From assembly GCA_964036155.1 (NCBI GenBank), contig OZ038422.1, positions 81,429,201 through 81,493,200 on the forward strand: a stretch of 64,000 nt of DNA. The letters run 5' to 3'. The stretch's first letter is position 1, and each line of letters opens with the position of its first letter. Shown in pieces: positions 35,893 through 47,500 of the stretch. Source of the stretch: Diploscapter coronatus (taxonomy: Eukaryota; Nematoda; Chromadorea; Rhabditida; Rhabditidae). A program made the translations under genes and the position numbers. The notes beneath the pieces are model-generated. The model had not been told where the DNA came from, searched no databases, and saw only the letters and a list, made by a program, of their open reading frames with translations.

Positions 35893-37526
35893 ATGAACCG
35901 CTCAGTGGCCGAACTGACGCGGCGACTGGCCCGATTCTCGCTGTCAGTGCAGCGACAGAGGGCGGTCCCTCTGAGCTCCTCATTTCCCCCATCCTCTTCC
36001 TCTTCTGCTCACAAGGACTCGGCCCATCTCTCCAGTTTCTCCAGTGTCGTCAAATCCAATGCAGGTACTACATTTCTGATTCGTTCCTATTTCTGATCAA
36101 TCGGCAAAATTCAGCCGGAAACGACCGACCAACCCAGTCATTCGAGTTGCCCGGCCTCACAAACCCTGCCAGGGTAATTTTGAATTTTCCTTTTATGATG
36201 TTCCTTTATCTTTTCTCCAGATTTACACATTCCCGATGTTCGAGCGACCAGCCATCGTCGACCCAGCGCCGTTCCTCAATCAGATCCTCGAGAAAATGGA
36301 CCCATTGCCTGAAACGGTAGGGAAATTTGTTTTTATTTTCGAGAATACGAAAATTGTTAGTGGCTATTTCTTTTTTTTTAAATTAACCTTCCTAAAGCAA
36401 CAATGTTTCGTGAAGTAATGCACTTTTTGAAAAGTACTCTCTGCTGGAATGAAACGAAGGACTTCTAGGAGATTTTCATTAGGAGGAATGAGCTTATATT
36501 TGGCTTTGCAGGCTCCTCTGAAAGCTCCCCCACATTCGACCCCTGTCGCTATCCAATTAATGCCTCGTCTGATCACGATCCGAAGGAAGAAAATGAAGAA
36601 GCACAAGAGGAGAAAGCGATACGATCGAGACTTCTTCAAGTACCAGAAATATCACAGGGAGAAGAAGCTTAGGGTAGGATTATTCGATACAAGAGAAGAC
36701 ATAACATAATTGATCGGATATTTCAGGCGGAGCGAGAATTCCTGCAGCGAATGAAGGGACACTTGGCAGAACTCGCTGCTTTCAATCCACAGAAATACGT
36801 CGACAACACAATCAACATGTTGGTTTTTTTCTTACTCTTGAAAGATGTAGAGTTTTCTCGCACTTTGAAGGGAATCTTTACAATCTCGTTGTGAAATTTG
36901 AAATTGCAAGCGTTTCATTCTTTTCTTTCAATGTTTTCTGCAGAAATTTAAAGAGATTGGATAGTTATGAACAGGGTGATAACCCAGAAATTATCGTGAT
37001 GATTTCTAACTAGTATTCAACCTTGAAAAAAACGAAGAAAATCTTCGACAACATAATGCTTGGATTGAATTCATCAACGTCCTACTTTTTCAATTACTTT
37101 TTGTCAATTTCTACTTTAGTAGTCTGAATATCTTTAACGTACTGAATTAAAAACGATTTGCTATTATTTCAGGGCAAAGAAGGAGTGGTCAGAGGAATTG
37201 TCGCCGAGTGGCCGCAAGATCTACCCGCACTGGTCGAGATTCATGACGCTGGAGGAGCTCTATGGGGTCGAGAAGAACGACTACATCGATAAAAAGTAAG
37301 CAATGTCGTGAACATAAGGATTGACTAGAATGATGATTCTGTTAGGAAAGTTTTCCGACATTATTATTCTCAATTTCGATTTTTAAATCTTGAATTTCAT
37401 CCAACCCTGGCAAGAATATGTGCAAGCAAAATGAATTGTTTCAGAGCTGGTCTACCGACAGAGGAGGACAAGGCAAAGATGGCTAAATTGAAAGAGCAAT
37501 ATGAGAATCTCTACAGGAAGGCATAG
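35893..37526 (+). CDS. MRPS38: mitochondrial small ribosomal subunit protein mS38 (AURKAIP1/COX24-like)
   Basis: Seven exons from ATG 35,893 to TAG 37,524-37,526 encode about 255 residues. The N-terminus is basic and Ser/Arg-rich without acidic residues in its first part (MNRSVAELTRRLARFSLS), as in a mitochondrial targeting peptide. The diagnostic block is at 36,560-36,670: LITIRRKKMKKHKRRKRYDR, matching the conserved RRKMxxHK basic signature of mS38/DUF1713, followed by a charged helix (KYHREKKLRAEREFLQRMKG). In the mitoribosome mS38 contacts the small-subunit rRNA with this basic segment. The protein is longer at its C-terminus than the human one (extra WSEELSPSGRKIYPHW region). The alternative start at 35,754 is not favoured. 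Confidence 0.83.
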
Positions 37527-37751
37527 ACTCCATTCTCAATCAGTCGATTAGCAAAGTAGGCCAGCATAGTTCACGTTTTCTTGTTTCTAAACATTGTTCA
37601 TTGTTATTAATTTGTAGACAAAAATAAATAAACGAATTTGAGATCTTTGAAATGACTAGATAATGAACGGGAATTTCTTTTCACAAAGCTCGAAAGACTT
37701 TGAATATCTCATGAAAATCTGGTAGGATGGAATTTTCTGAATTTCAACTAA

Positions 37752-40213
37752 TCAATAAACGCAGTACGCGTCGCTAGGAAATGAGAACGTGAAAACGACA
37801 ATATTAGGACCGTCCTCTGTTCTGAACCAGAGTAGTAATTTCTCATCTATCCATTCTCCTTTTTGCAATTCTCCATCGTACTGAAATTTTTTTAAATGTC
37901 TTGGAAACGGAAAAGAATGTTACCTGAAATTTGTGAAATTTTGAAAGGAGAATGGAAATACATTGCGACTTTGTGTTGAATCGTACAACATAGAATTTAT
38001 CATTCTGCACGACAGCAATGAGAATGCGCTCCCCTGCGTAGAAGGAAACCGCCAAATTGACAATTGGTCCGGAAATGTCGAGTTGCACAGGGCCGAACAG
38101 CAGGTCGAACTGGGCAGTCAGATTGACAATCACGACACTGCCCTGCTCGTCGACAAACACTAAGTAGGAGAAGGACGGGTCCTCCTGGACGTTGGCTGTC
38201 ACTGAGGCCACTGACATCGCCTTCTGCAGTTGCACTGGGGGAATTGGAGTTGTTGTGTTTGGGGTGGGTCTAAAAATAAAGTGAAAATTTGAAATCAATA
38301 ATTAAAAAAATTTTCATAACCAAAGTGGAACACAACTATTTCCTAGAAATTTTACCTAACAGGAATGGCTGCCTAGAATCTTATAAAAATGTTCTAGCCG
38401 GTAAATGACTGTCTCATATTTTTCAGAGAAAAGTTGCGATTTATTTTCCTATTGCTATTTTCTCCCCTTCCCATGTCTTTCTTCATCCTGCATTTACTAA
38501 AACCACTGTGAAGAGACATTATTTAGTGATGAATGATAACGATACTCTTCAATATGTTTGTTGACTAATTTTTTTTTACCAAAAGTAATGATCTAAAGAT
38601 GAACTCACGCATAGCAATGCTCAAGGGGCCCATCGTAGAATTGTGGAGATGAAGAATCGATTCGATGCAATTGGAAGGAACAGGTCTGTTGTAGGGAGGA
38701 AGTGACTATGGACAGGGAAGTAGCAGACGCAGAGACGCGCTGCTCGATTAGAAGATTTGATGTTCTGTAGATCACTCCCTGTACGTAACAGAAAGTGCTT
38801 GATAGTCCTAAATTAGTTCAAATTTTAATGTGTAGCTTTAAAAATGCCACAACTTAATAGTTTCTATGAGTGAAATTATCACCATTTGCATAATATTGAA
38901 AACATTTTCCTCAATAAAGCAGATTTGCATCCTATGAATATCGTATCTATTTCAACCTTGCTGTCAGGAATTTGCTGTTAGAAGAAGGCAATGATGAAAA
39001 ACATACCCGTGCAATTATAGCAGCAGAAAATAGACTTGCTGACAGTGCAGTTATCTGCTTCCGTCTGGTTAAAGCACTCATCAGCCACAGCCAGAACAGA
39101 GCAATTACTGCAGGTCGAATTATCCATACCCTCCGACAGATCGAATTCTATCTGCGTGTAATTTGTATCGATTCTATCGCTGTCTGTCAGGAATAAAGTG
39201 CCATTTCCATAGCCTAGAAAATTCATTCTAAACCAAAAATTCACCATCTATTCTAGCAAGTAATACACACAATTTTAAAGCTGCAAAATTTGTGATATGG
39301 AATAAATCAGTGATAATTGAGTTAATATAAAAAGCATGATAGTTCTCCGATGATAAATTTTCATAGAATGCAGCTTCCAAAAATGACGGCAAATTAAACC
39401 AAAAAAATCTTTCATAAGCAATTTCGCTATGAGAAAAAACAAACCAACCAATGAATCTATTGCGGAATTTGTATTCACGAAGATCAGGTTCGACGCTTTC
39501 GGGAAGAGGATAAATGGGATAGAAATGGGAGGCAGATCCGCTGACCGAGCCTTTAAGGAATGGAAGAGTGTGGGTTGTGGGAGAGCCGGGCGACGTTGAA
39601 GTCACCGTGGTTGGGTTGTTCTCAAACAAATTTACTACACAAAAATTATTATTAATGAAAATGACTAACCTTCTTCGGATCATTAGGATCGCTATTGCCG
39701 TTGATTACAAAAACGATGATCAGAACGAGTGCTAGAGCGATCAGAAACAACACGATCAGAGCCGAGGTGACCAGAATTATGAAGTTCTTCCGAGATAGAT
39801 TCTCCCACCACGAGGTTAGGCGATCTGAAAGGATATGCTCCGAGGCTTTGCACATTTTCTAAATTCTAACAAAATAAGAACAGGTTAACAGTAAATTTCC
39901 TTCAGATCAATTTATATTCAATTTCACAGAAATGAAAATTTCGCAATAATTGTTCATAACCCCAACCTCGAATGCTCTGCTTGCACTGTGCCGTCTCTGC
40001 ATCTGAATGATTGTTCCGGTTGTTCCAAGAATCGATCCGAATGAACGTGTTGTGGTCGATGTCTGATGAAGGAAATCGCACAGTTCTGCAACAGTTTCAA
40101 GTCGGTCATAAATTTCGTTTTGACTGAAAAACCTTTGGAGTTCGGGCCTTCTCAAGTGTGTCGGTCTTTCAATATCTACTGAATTTCTTGGTGTACCGCC
40201 CGCAGAAAGTGAC
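37752..40213 (-). CDS. single-pass membrane protein with cysteine-rich ectodomain, family unknown
   Basis: Exons read on the minus strand: 40,213-39,973 (cytoplasmic-like, rich in Ser/Arg, RRHSASRAFE), 39,858-39,664 (KMCKASEHIL then a strong membrane segment NFIILVTSALIVLFLIALAL), 39,635 downward (Thr/Ser/Pro-rich stalk then FRNRFIG), about 39,235-39,005 (ectodomain with NSTCSNCSVLAVADEC and CCYNCT), about 38,780-38,611, 38,272-37,925 and 37,866-37,752 (WIDEKLLLWFRTEDG, ending DAYCVY). The charge pattern and lack of signal peptide suggest type II orientation. The first exon lacks an ATG, so the start is upstream and unresolved; the join near 39,240-39,470 is also uncertain. I do not recognise the family. 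Convergent with mS38, 225 bp apart. Confidence 0.55.
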
Positions 40214-40252
40214 CTGCATCTTGACGATGAAACAAATAACACAAAAATTAAA

Positions 40253-40934
40253 CCTACATTTCTAACGATTAGATATCCGTGAAATTTTCCACCAAATGCA
40301 TGCTGTTGCGAACCATTTGTGCATCAGCCGAAGTCTCGCTTCATTGATTATCGCTTTTCTCTGCTTGCTTTCCCATATCAGTTCAGCATTATGTCCCTCT
40401 TCCCCCTCATGTTTGCTTCCAATAAATGAATCACTCCAAATTCCAAGATTGCTTTTCGCTATTGAAAATTTTACTCGAATTTTAAGAAAAGGAATGACCT
40501 GATGAAGTACGAATAATTGAGAACCGAAAATTGCTTTATTTACAAAGTTCATAATTTTCGTTATTTTTACTCAAAACGATCCATTTCGATCTAATTAAGA
40601 GCCATTCCACGAATAACTATAACAAGGGTCTGGACAACTGCAAAAGTGCCTCGGGTCCTTTTCTGTGAACGGTCATTTCATCTTATCTTTCATGCTTGTC
40701 TTACAATCATTTCTTCTAAATAAATCTCTCAAACGACTATTATTTATTCTATTCCTTACCCTAAGAGCGATTTTCAATATCCTATCAATTATTTATTGTT
40801 TTTCTTGAATTTATTCGACTACTTTTAAAACAAGAATTTGAATTTTCTGATAATGACATTGTCGCAAATAATGGAGAGCAAATGACAGGATCAGAACTAT
40901 CTGAAGTTCGAAAAAATAGAACTTGAACTTAAAT
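40253..40934. other. intergenic DNA with a solitary element end
   Basis: Probably contains the 5' end of the membrane-protein gene, but no start exon could be fixed. A minus-strand frame at 40,262-40,552 is possible but not supported by splice phase. Confidence 0.4.
40595..40658 (+). repeat. solitary end of the giant inverted-repeat family
   Basis: TTAAGAGCCATTCCACGAATAACT followed by ACAAGGGTCTGGACAACTGC matches the outer ends of the 19,650-24,110 element for about 60 bp and then diverges after CGGGTCC. It shows that the end sequence exists independently elsewhere. Confidence 0.7.
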
Positions 40935-42232
40935 TTAATTGAACTGAACTTGCTGCGAGAGTTGAGTTGAACTGAGGGGAATTTTAGTATGGGCCCTGAT
41001 TTCACGCCATTTATCCGTTTGTGGATTATATTCCTTGATTGCCTTACGAAACTTTGTCATAGAGTTTGTTTTAAATCTAGGTTAACAAATATTTCGTATA
41101 AGATGTACAAAATCTCCTCACCCTCCGATTGCATACAATTTTCCATTCGCAGTAACAAGAGAATGACGTGCTCTTGTATAATTCATATCAGCGATTCGAG
41201 AAATTCGACTGTCAACTGGAGCTGAGGGGTCGAAACACAGGCAGGACTTTAATGCATGATTATCACTAAATATATCATTATATATTATTTATCATACAAA
41301 ATTAGTAACTTCTCTCCTCCAGTTATGTAAATTTTTCCATTCAGCGATGCAACTCCGAAAAAACCTCGTTTTCCTGGAATCTCTCCGATTTCAATCCATT
41401 CCCGTTCATCGTCTGATAATCGACATATCTTTCTACTATCCCACCCATCAATAACTGAATATCCATAATTACAATAATGAATATGATATAATGTGACCGT
41501 ATAAAACTCCATCGTGTGTTATTGTTTCAGGAGAATTAACTGGAAGAGGAAAAGCAGGTCCTGTTTCCCATTTTCCATCTATTAAAACCTGAATTAATTA
41601 TTTCATGGATTTTCATTCGATCTTCTTACATCAATTCGATTCGTATTTTCATGCATTTTAGGATTCCATCCACCCAAATAATACAATTTGTCTTTGAAAT
41701 AAGCCACAGATGCACCATTACGCCATTCAGGAGGATCTGGGCCTGCAAAATTCTTTGAGTCGATCATTCATGGATTTGTTGATAGGACCTTTTGAAATTT
41801 GCTGAGTATTCAAATCATATATTTCAAATGATTTACTTCTGTCGTCAATTCCAAAAATCTGAAATTTACAAAATTGGTAATGCTAAATAAAATAATCAAC
41901 CTTATCTTTTGTAGTTGCTACTTCAGGTGATGATAAGTCATTAGTAAATTCCGCAATCTGCTTAACAGAAACATTATACGAATCGAACAGACAAATTCTT
42001 CCTTCCCAACTTTTGCTGTCTCTATAAGACACTAAATACTAAAATTAGTTTTCGCTCACGCAAGAAATATTTTCCTACGATAGAATAAAAATTTCCTCTC
42101 GAGCGCTGCCGGCAGATATTTCTTGATTATTTGCATCATCCGTTTATTAGCCCAGGCCAATTGTCTCAGGTCTTTGAATTCGGGATATTGGCAGATCAGC
42201 AATATAATTTCGACTGGTAGATTGGCTAGCAT
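40935..42232 (-). CDS. F-box/Kelch-repeat protein, copy 2
   Basis: The gene starts at ATG 42,232 (MLANLPVEIILLICQYPEF), giving the same F-box-like exon as copy 1, and ends at TAA 40,935. Exon order, intron positions and phases match copy 1, including the tiny intron ending in TTTTGCAG before the codons for GPDPPEWRNGA. Kelch motifs seen include KDKLYYLGG, NGKIYITGG, NGKLYAIGG and AIKEYNPQTDKW. The C-terminus has an extra tail (HTKIPLSSTQLSQQ...) produced where the ancestral stop was lost. All exons appear open, so this is likely functional. It lies in opposite orientation to copy 1, about 37 kb away. Confidence 0.8.
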
Positions 42233-43246
42233 CTTTGTTAAGAGACCTAAGCAATCATGATAGTATTATTTAAAAGTGAAAACAGTAAAAGAGTTAATTG
42301 AATGAGAAAGTCTGGAATTAATGAGTTTGAAATTGATCATTGAAGAAAGAAGAACGAAACTACTGAATTGATGTTTCGCAGTTTTTATCAGACTAAAAAT
42401 CGATTCCTAACACTTGAAGATCGAAACTGAAATAAAACTATCCGTGTATTCATTTGTCGATTATAAATGACATCTCGTATCACCAAGTATTTTCCATGAT
42501 TACTAACGCTATATCATTTCTATGCTGCTGAAAACCTGTTCAATTTCAAAATGAGTTATTTGGAAGGTAGGAGATTGTTCAAAACGTTCATTCGAATTGA
42601 TGACAGTCTGAGAACAACCGAGTTATTGAAATTGGAATTTTTTTGGGATATTTAGTCCATTGAAAATGTATTCATATGTATCCAAGTTACGAGCAAATGT
42701 TTGGCACCAAGGATGTACAGAACCGGAACCGGGCATTAATTACTGTCTGGATCCGAGTCCGTACATCCCTGATCTCAATTCAAGTAATATGTATAAATTG
42801 GACAAATCTCGACGTCTAAATTGTCATATTTCGAACTGAATCAGCACATTTCGACTAGAGCTCTACAAATTTTGAGATACGTTTTCGAAGATGACCACTA
42901 ATTACTGTATTTTCTAGAATAACTCACTTCAGAGTGGATATTTTCGAGGGATGTGTTAACATAAGTTGATCAACTTTCGATATGCTATCAACTACTTATT
43001 GTTTTTCTTGAATTTATTCGATCACGTTAAAAAAATTAAATTTTCTGGTAATAACATTGCTGCAAATAATGGAGATTAAATGACAGGATCAAGGTGATTA
43101 TTTTGAATTTTCGAAGTTCTTTCGTTTTTTTTAATTGAAAAGGCATTTATTACTCTGTCAATCTCTGGTAAATTTTGAAGGAAAATATGCTGAACTTTTA
43201 CACACGAAAATTTGTACTTTCTAAAGAACGGATAAATTGTTTTTAG
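42233..43246. other. intergenic DNA upstream of Kelch copy 2 and the RECQ5 fragment
   Basis: No helicase motifs are present in the kilobase before the RECQ5-like exons. It contains one short dispersed repeat (42,708-42,771). Confidence 0.6.
42708..42771. repeat. short palindromic repeat, best-preserved family member
   Basis: AAGGATGTACAGAACCGG at the left and CCGAGTCCGTACATCCCTG at the right are inverted copies around an ATTAATTA core, 64 bp in total. Compare 4,884-4,957 and 59,217-59,292. Confidence 0.65.
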
Positions 43247-44061
43247 GCCAAAAAGGGATTGAGTGACGATGTGAAAGATATCCAGATTAAGGCTCTGCAA
43301 ACTGGGTTCGAGAAAATGATCGAGTACTGTGAAAAGGTATGGATGAGATTTTTAATTAATGAATTTTAGTTTTTTGTCCAATGCTGTCAAAATTGAATAC
43401 TCCTATACACTATTTCAATTTCCGTCTTTTTTCAATTCTAATTTATAGGAATATATTTTCAAACATTCAAATAATTCTTATTTTAGGCCGAATGCAGACA
43501 CAAAATGATGGTCTCGTTCTTCAATGAATCCGACCTGAAGAAGTGCTGGAAGAACTGCGATTTCTGCAGAATTTCCGAGAAGGTCAGTCAACAGGCCAAT
43601 GCGCTCAAAACGGTAAGAGATTTTGGACAGATTTAAAAAAATATTTATAATTGAAAGTTTCATTTATTCTATCATTTCAGCAGCGTCAAGAGTCTACTCG
43701 CGAAGTCAGCGATAAAATGGAGAAACTCATGAACCATTCGGATATGAGCCAAGGTATTTTGTTCTAATGAATATTGATCACAGCTTTTTCAGGTAAAAGA
43801 AAGAAGAAGAGGAATATTCTGGATTCGAGAACGGGCTGGAGAGAATGGAAAAAGAGGAGGCTGTCAGGCTAAAAACTGCTGTTCAGGAAAGAACATTTGA
43901 AATAACTCATTGAAAAATGCTGTTTCTATCATTTTATACAATTCTTCTAAACCACTTTGAGTTTTATTATAGATTTTCAGGACGAATTCGAACGTCGTCG
44001 CAAAGCACGTGGATTAGCAAACGGAGGAGCTGCGAGGAAAAAAATCTTTGTTGCACTCTAG
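43247..44061 (+). pseudogene. orphan C-terminal fragment of a RECQ5-type DNA helicase
   Basis: Exons at 43,247-43,335, about 43,488-43,612, 43,681-43,754, about 43,800-43,880 and 43,981-44,061. The first two encode KALQTGFEKMIEYCEKAECR and SFFNESDLKKCWKNCDFC, which match the RecQ C-terminal zinc-binding module (C...CR.....F....C..CD.C). A basic/acidic stretch and DEFERRRKARGLANGG follow, and the stop is TAG 44,059. RECQ5 is a 3'-5' DNA helicase acting at replication and transcription conflicts. The helicase core (about 350 residues with Walker motifs) is absent upstream: only about 1 kb separates this piece from the Kelch gene, and the first exon begins at an acceptor without ATG. It is most likely a partial gene duplicate, unless assembly or a distant first part explains it. 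The fragment itself is open in frame. Confidence 0.7.
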
Positions 44062-44503
44062 ATTTCTAATTCTCGATTTTCTACTTGAAATAATGTGTTG
44101 ATTTCTTTACATCGAAAATTCGTGTGATTTAGTTGGTTCTAAGTAATCAAGCTTTAGCAAGATTTCTGTTTCATCAATTGTATTTGATGAAGAAAGTAGA
44201 TTATTTATTCACAATAATCCTTACAAATTGAAAACATTTCTCTTAATAACTATAAAATTGACAACTAATTGAGATGCAATAATCTAAATTATGACAGAAT
44301 GAGTTCCTAATAGGTATATTTCGTTATTCTTATCGAAGGCTATTTTAGAGAATACTTATTTCAGTTGTAATTTTCAGTGTCTTTATTGGATATCTTTGGG
44401 TTGTTTTATCATGTTTACTGGAATTTTTGATAATAGTCGAATAAAGATAAAATCCATAAAATATAATATGTCAAATAAAAGGGCTACATGGTATTAAACT
44501 ACA
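44062..44503. other. intergenic DNA between the RECQ5 fragment and the Kelch tandem gene
   Basis: AT-rich convergent 3' flanks. Nothing recognised. Confidence 0.5.
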
Positions 44504-47500
44504 TTATTCAGAGTCTAATTCTTCAAATTCTAATTTTCCTACTTCATGCCATTCATTCGTTTGTGGATCGTATTCCTCGATTGAATTACAGAAATTTGAA
44601 TAGTTTTGAAATCTAAGTGAACAAATATTTCGTATAAAGATATGCAAAATCTCAGCCCACCCTCCGATTGCATACAATTTCTCGTTAGCGACAATGAGCG
44701 AATGCTGATATCTTGCATAATTTATATCAGCGATTTGGGAAATTCGATTGTCAACTGGAGCTGAGGGGTCGAAACATAGACAGGATTTTAATACATTAGA
44801 ATTACTAAATATATAATGATATATTATTTATCATACAAAATTAACGACTTCCATCCTCCAGATATGTAAATTCTTCCATTTAGCGATGCAACTCCAAAAT
44901 AAAGTCGTCTTTCTGGAATCTCTCCAAATTCAATCCATTCCCGTTCATCGTCTGATAGTCGATATATTTTGCTATTATTCCATCCATCGATAACTGAATA
45001 TCCATAATTACAATAATGAACATGCTATAATGTGACCGTATAAAGTTTCATCACACGTTATTGTTTGAGCCTCTCTAATTGGAAGAGGAAAAGGAGGTCC
45101 TGTTTGCCATTTTCCATCTATTAAAATCTGAACAAATTATTTCATGGATTTTCATTCTATCTTCTTACATCAACTCGATTCGAATATTTGTATGTTTTAG
45201 GCTCCAATCCACTCAAATAATACAACTTGTCTTTGAAATAAGCCACAGATGCATGTACACGCAATTCAGGAGGAGCTGGGCCTGTAAAATCCTTTGAATC
45301 GATCATTCAAGGATTTGTTAATAAGACCTCTTGAGTATTGTCGAGTATTCAAGTCATATATTTCAAAATATTTATTTTCGTCAATTCCAAAAATCTGAAA
45401 TTTGAGAAATTATTCAAAATACCGAACATAAAAATTTACTTTATTCTGTGTAGTCGCTACTTTATATGGCTCATAACAATTGTGGAATTTTGCAATCTCT
45501 TCGACTGAGTAGGTGTATGAATTGAACAAGCCTATTCTTCCTTCATCTTTGTCATTATTTCGATAACGAACTAAATTATTACGAATCGTTTCAAAGTCTC
45601 TTACTTAGCTTTCAATATAATTTCTTACAGTAAAATAAAATTTTATGTGAATTATTGAGTGAATTGTCCCCATCAATTTGCAACTTAATTTTTCCGACTT
45701 CTCGCCATTTATTCGTTTGTGGATCGTATTCTTCGATTGAATCACGAAAATTTCCCATCGAGTTTTTTTGAAATCTAAGTTAACAAATATTTTGTATAAA
45801 AGTGAAAAATCTTAACTCACCCTCCGATTGCATACAATTTCCCGTTAGCGACAATCAGCGAATGATCCCTTCTTTCATAATTCATATCAGCGATTTGAGA
45901 AACTCGACTGTCAACTGGAGCTGAGGGGTCGAAACACAGACAGGATTTTAATGCATAGCCATTACTTAATAGTCTAAATATATAATGATGCATTATTTAT
46001 CATACAAAATTAACGACCTCTGTCCTCCAGTTATGTAAATTTTCCCATTTAACGATGCAACTCCGAAAGAATTTCGTATTTCTGGAATCACTCCAATTTC
46101 AAACCATTTCCGCTCATCGTCTGATAGTCGATATACATTTCCACTATCCCATCCATCAATAACTGAATATCCATAATTACAATAATGAATATGCTACAAT
46201 ATGACCATATATTAGGTTGGATAGAAAGTCCTGCACCAAAAATTTAAAAAATCTATAATTTTCTAAAAATGAGTCGAATGCCCTAATACGTATGAGAACC
46301 TTGTAGAATATTCTCTAAGCTATCACCACATGGGTATATAAGGGCCCACGCCCAGGGGTTTGGTGACTTACGATTATTATAAGCGAACCCCAGCTTTGAA
46401 CAGTCATCTACTACGAGTGGCACCAAAACAACAACGCAAGCAAAGCGACCGCTAGCATCAACAACACATTCGATGAGGGCACTGCTTCCTGTTGGACAGT
46501 CGATCACTGGTTCTATTGCTTCGCGGGAGGAGATACGAGCCTCCAAGAAAATGAGCGCAGTGAAAGACCATTCTCCATCGACAAAGACGAATTGCAGAGC
46601 GCTATCAAGGTCAATCCGGAAGCTACCACGTGAGAATTGGAGACGATACTCGGGTGCTCCAATACCACCATCGTTGCCCATTTCCACGGTTTCAGCTATC
46701 GAAAAATTCAATCGAGATGAACCCCCATCGACTGATCGGCGCCCATAAGAAAGTGCGTGTTAACATCTGTCAATCTCTCTCCCTCCATCTGCACAGAAAG
46801 GAATTTCTGAAAAATCTAGTGGCTGGCGATGAGAGCTGGATCCTTTACGACAACGATGCACGACATGCCATCTGGCTCCCACACGACGCAGAGCCACCAA
46901 CGCAGCCGAAAGCGAGCCCCACCAATGCAAACATTTCCTCTTCGTTTGGTGCAAGGCGAAAGGGTCGATATACTACGAGTTGCTTCCTGCAAGCAGAACT
47001 GTTACAGCTACCATCTATATCAATCAGCTTCAAAAATTGGTCGACACAATTCGAGAAAAACGGCCGAGACGCTCAATTGTCCACTTCCTGCATGACAACG
47101 CACGACTATACGTCGCTTCGAACACCCACCAGAAGATAGCAGAGCTCAACTGGCATCTGATCATTCACTCATCGTATTCGCTGGGCCTCGCTCCATCAGA
47201 CTACTATTTGTTCCGTCCTTTGAAGCTCCACCTACGAGAGAAAAAAATCGACAAAGACGACGACCTCAAAACAGCAGTCGACGACTTCTTCGCGTCACAG
47301 TCTCCTGAATACTGGGCGTAGGGCATCAACGATCTGTCCACTAGATGGGCGAAAGTGATGGACATATTTGGTGGTTATATTGTTGATTAGCTGTTGTTAT
47401 TAATGAAGTTATCAATAAATTTATAAAATGTTATTTTTGGTGCAGGACTTTCTATCCAACCTAATAATTTGTCATCGCATGTTATTGTTTGAACAAAATA

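Noticed and set aside
35754..36320. 188-codon frame overlapping the mS38 gene
   Set aside because: It runs through two introns in the wrong frame. The spliced mS38 model has the conserved basic block.
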